Part shown: in pieces, positions 63,927 to 64,000 of the stretch | How positions within the stretch are numbered: position 1 is the stretch's first letter | Layout of the letters: each line of letters starts with the position of its first letter | Position numbers and translations under genes: made by a program | From: SH-MAG3 sp035461245 | GTDB lineage: Bacteria > Gemmatimonadota > Gemmatimonadetes > Longimicrobiales > RSA9 | Length of the DNA: 64,000 nucleotides | Assembly (NCBI GenBank): GCA_035461245.1 | Contig: DATHVP010000025.1 | Location: 82,534-146,533, forward strand | Reading direction: 5' to 3' | Notes under the pieces: generated by a model | Told to the model about the DNA's origin: nothing | Databases searched by the model: none | The model's input: only the letters and a program-made list of their open reading frames with translations

Positions 63927-63960
63927 CGTTCAACGTTTACGTTTACGATCCCCATCCCGA
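63927..63960 (-). repeat. Dispersed repeat, copy D (inverted, shorter)
   Basis: Read on the minus strand it is TCGGGATGGGGATCG, then TAAACGTAAACG and TTGAACG. It is about 110 bp upstream of murB and, unlike the other copies, is not next to a visible stop codon; a hairpin separates it from whatever lies beyond the window end. Confidence 0.8.
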
Positions 63961-63970
63961 TAAACAAGAA

Positions 63971-63994
63971 GGGCGCGCCCCGGAGGGCGCGCCC
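63971..63994. terminator. Palindromic hairpin at the window end
   Basis: GGGCGCGCCC occurs twice (63971-63980 and 63985-63994) around CGGA; each copy is itself palindromic, so the pair forms a 10-bp stem. A-rich sequence on the left and CTT on the right suit a terminator in either direction. Confidence 0.65.
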
Positions 63995-64000
63995 GACCTT

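Overview
The window is 64 kb of very GC-rich, gene-dense bacterial chromosome with about 45 protein genes and no rRNA, tRNA, phage, insertion sequence or CRISPR array that I can see. The protein mix suggests a diderm soil or sediment bacterium, most likely Gemmatimonadota. It includes many secreted peptidases and beta-barrels, an ADOP-type duplicated permease behind a PadR regulator, PIG-L, M28 and M19 hydrolases with signal peptides, BNR/VPS10-type repeat proteins and DUF11 surface proteins. That assignment is an inference from gene content, not a database match.

1-10 kb: the tail of an M48-like protease, then an AddAB-type helicase-nuclease pair (minus strand, ATGA-coupled), then a glyoxylate/hydroxypyruvate reductase plus glycerate 2-kinase operon that channels glyoxylate to 2-phosphoglycerate. 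10-22.5 kb: envelope and housekeeping genes: a lipoprotein cyclophilin, a large outer-membrane barrel, a YecE/DUF72 protein, a thioredoxin-like protein, PadR plus an ADOP permease, a DegP/HtrA-type protease, and an M19 dipeptidase coupled to a TerB-like protein. 22.5-29 kb: a 557-bp gap packed with three kinds of short repeats, then a PIG-L/NEW3/ThuA-like fusion, an M28 peptidase and a receiver-less sigma-54 activator.

29-42 kb is the most distinctive part. A minus-strand run of six secreted proteins (about 39.6 to 29.8 kb) contains three DUF11-type proteins, one of them a 1456-residue fusion of DUF11 repeats, an SdrD-B-like domain, Ig-like domains and a C-terminal outer-membrane beta-barrel, followed by a further barrel and a secreted accessory protein. 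A second barrel and a tiny lipoprotein diverge from it across an AT-rich intergenic region. I propose this as a candidate undescribed surface structure.

42-64 kb: a BNR/VPS10 protein, an RsuA-family pseudouridine synthase with a glycine-rich N-terminal extension, a lipoprotein cytochrome with nine heme motifs, a Na/Pi cotransporter, a small porin-like barrel, MsrP/MsrQ (periplasmic methionine sulfoxide repair), an SDR with a histone-H1-like tail, a DUF4015 glycoside-hydrolase-like lipoprotein coupled to RmuC, an S45 acylase, an SDR-DUF1990 protein, an FKBP lipoprotein and MurB. Two non-coding structures stand out here. One is a perfect 33-bp inverted repeat around 53.7 kb. The other is a dispersed repeat (GGGATCGGGATCGTAAACG core) that in three of its four copies starts at a stop codon.
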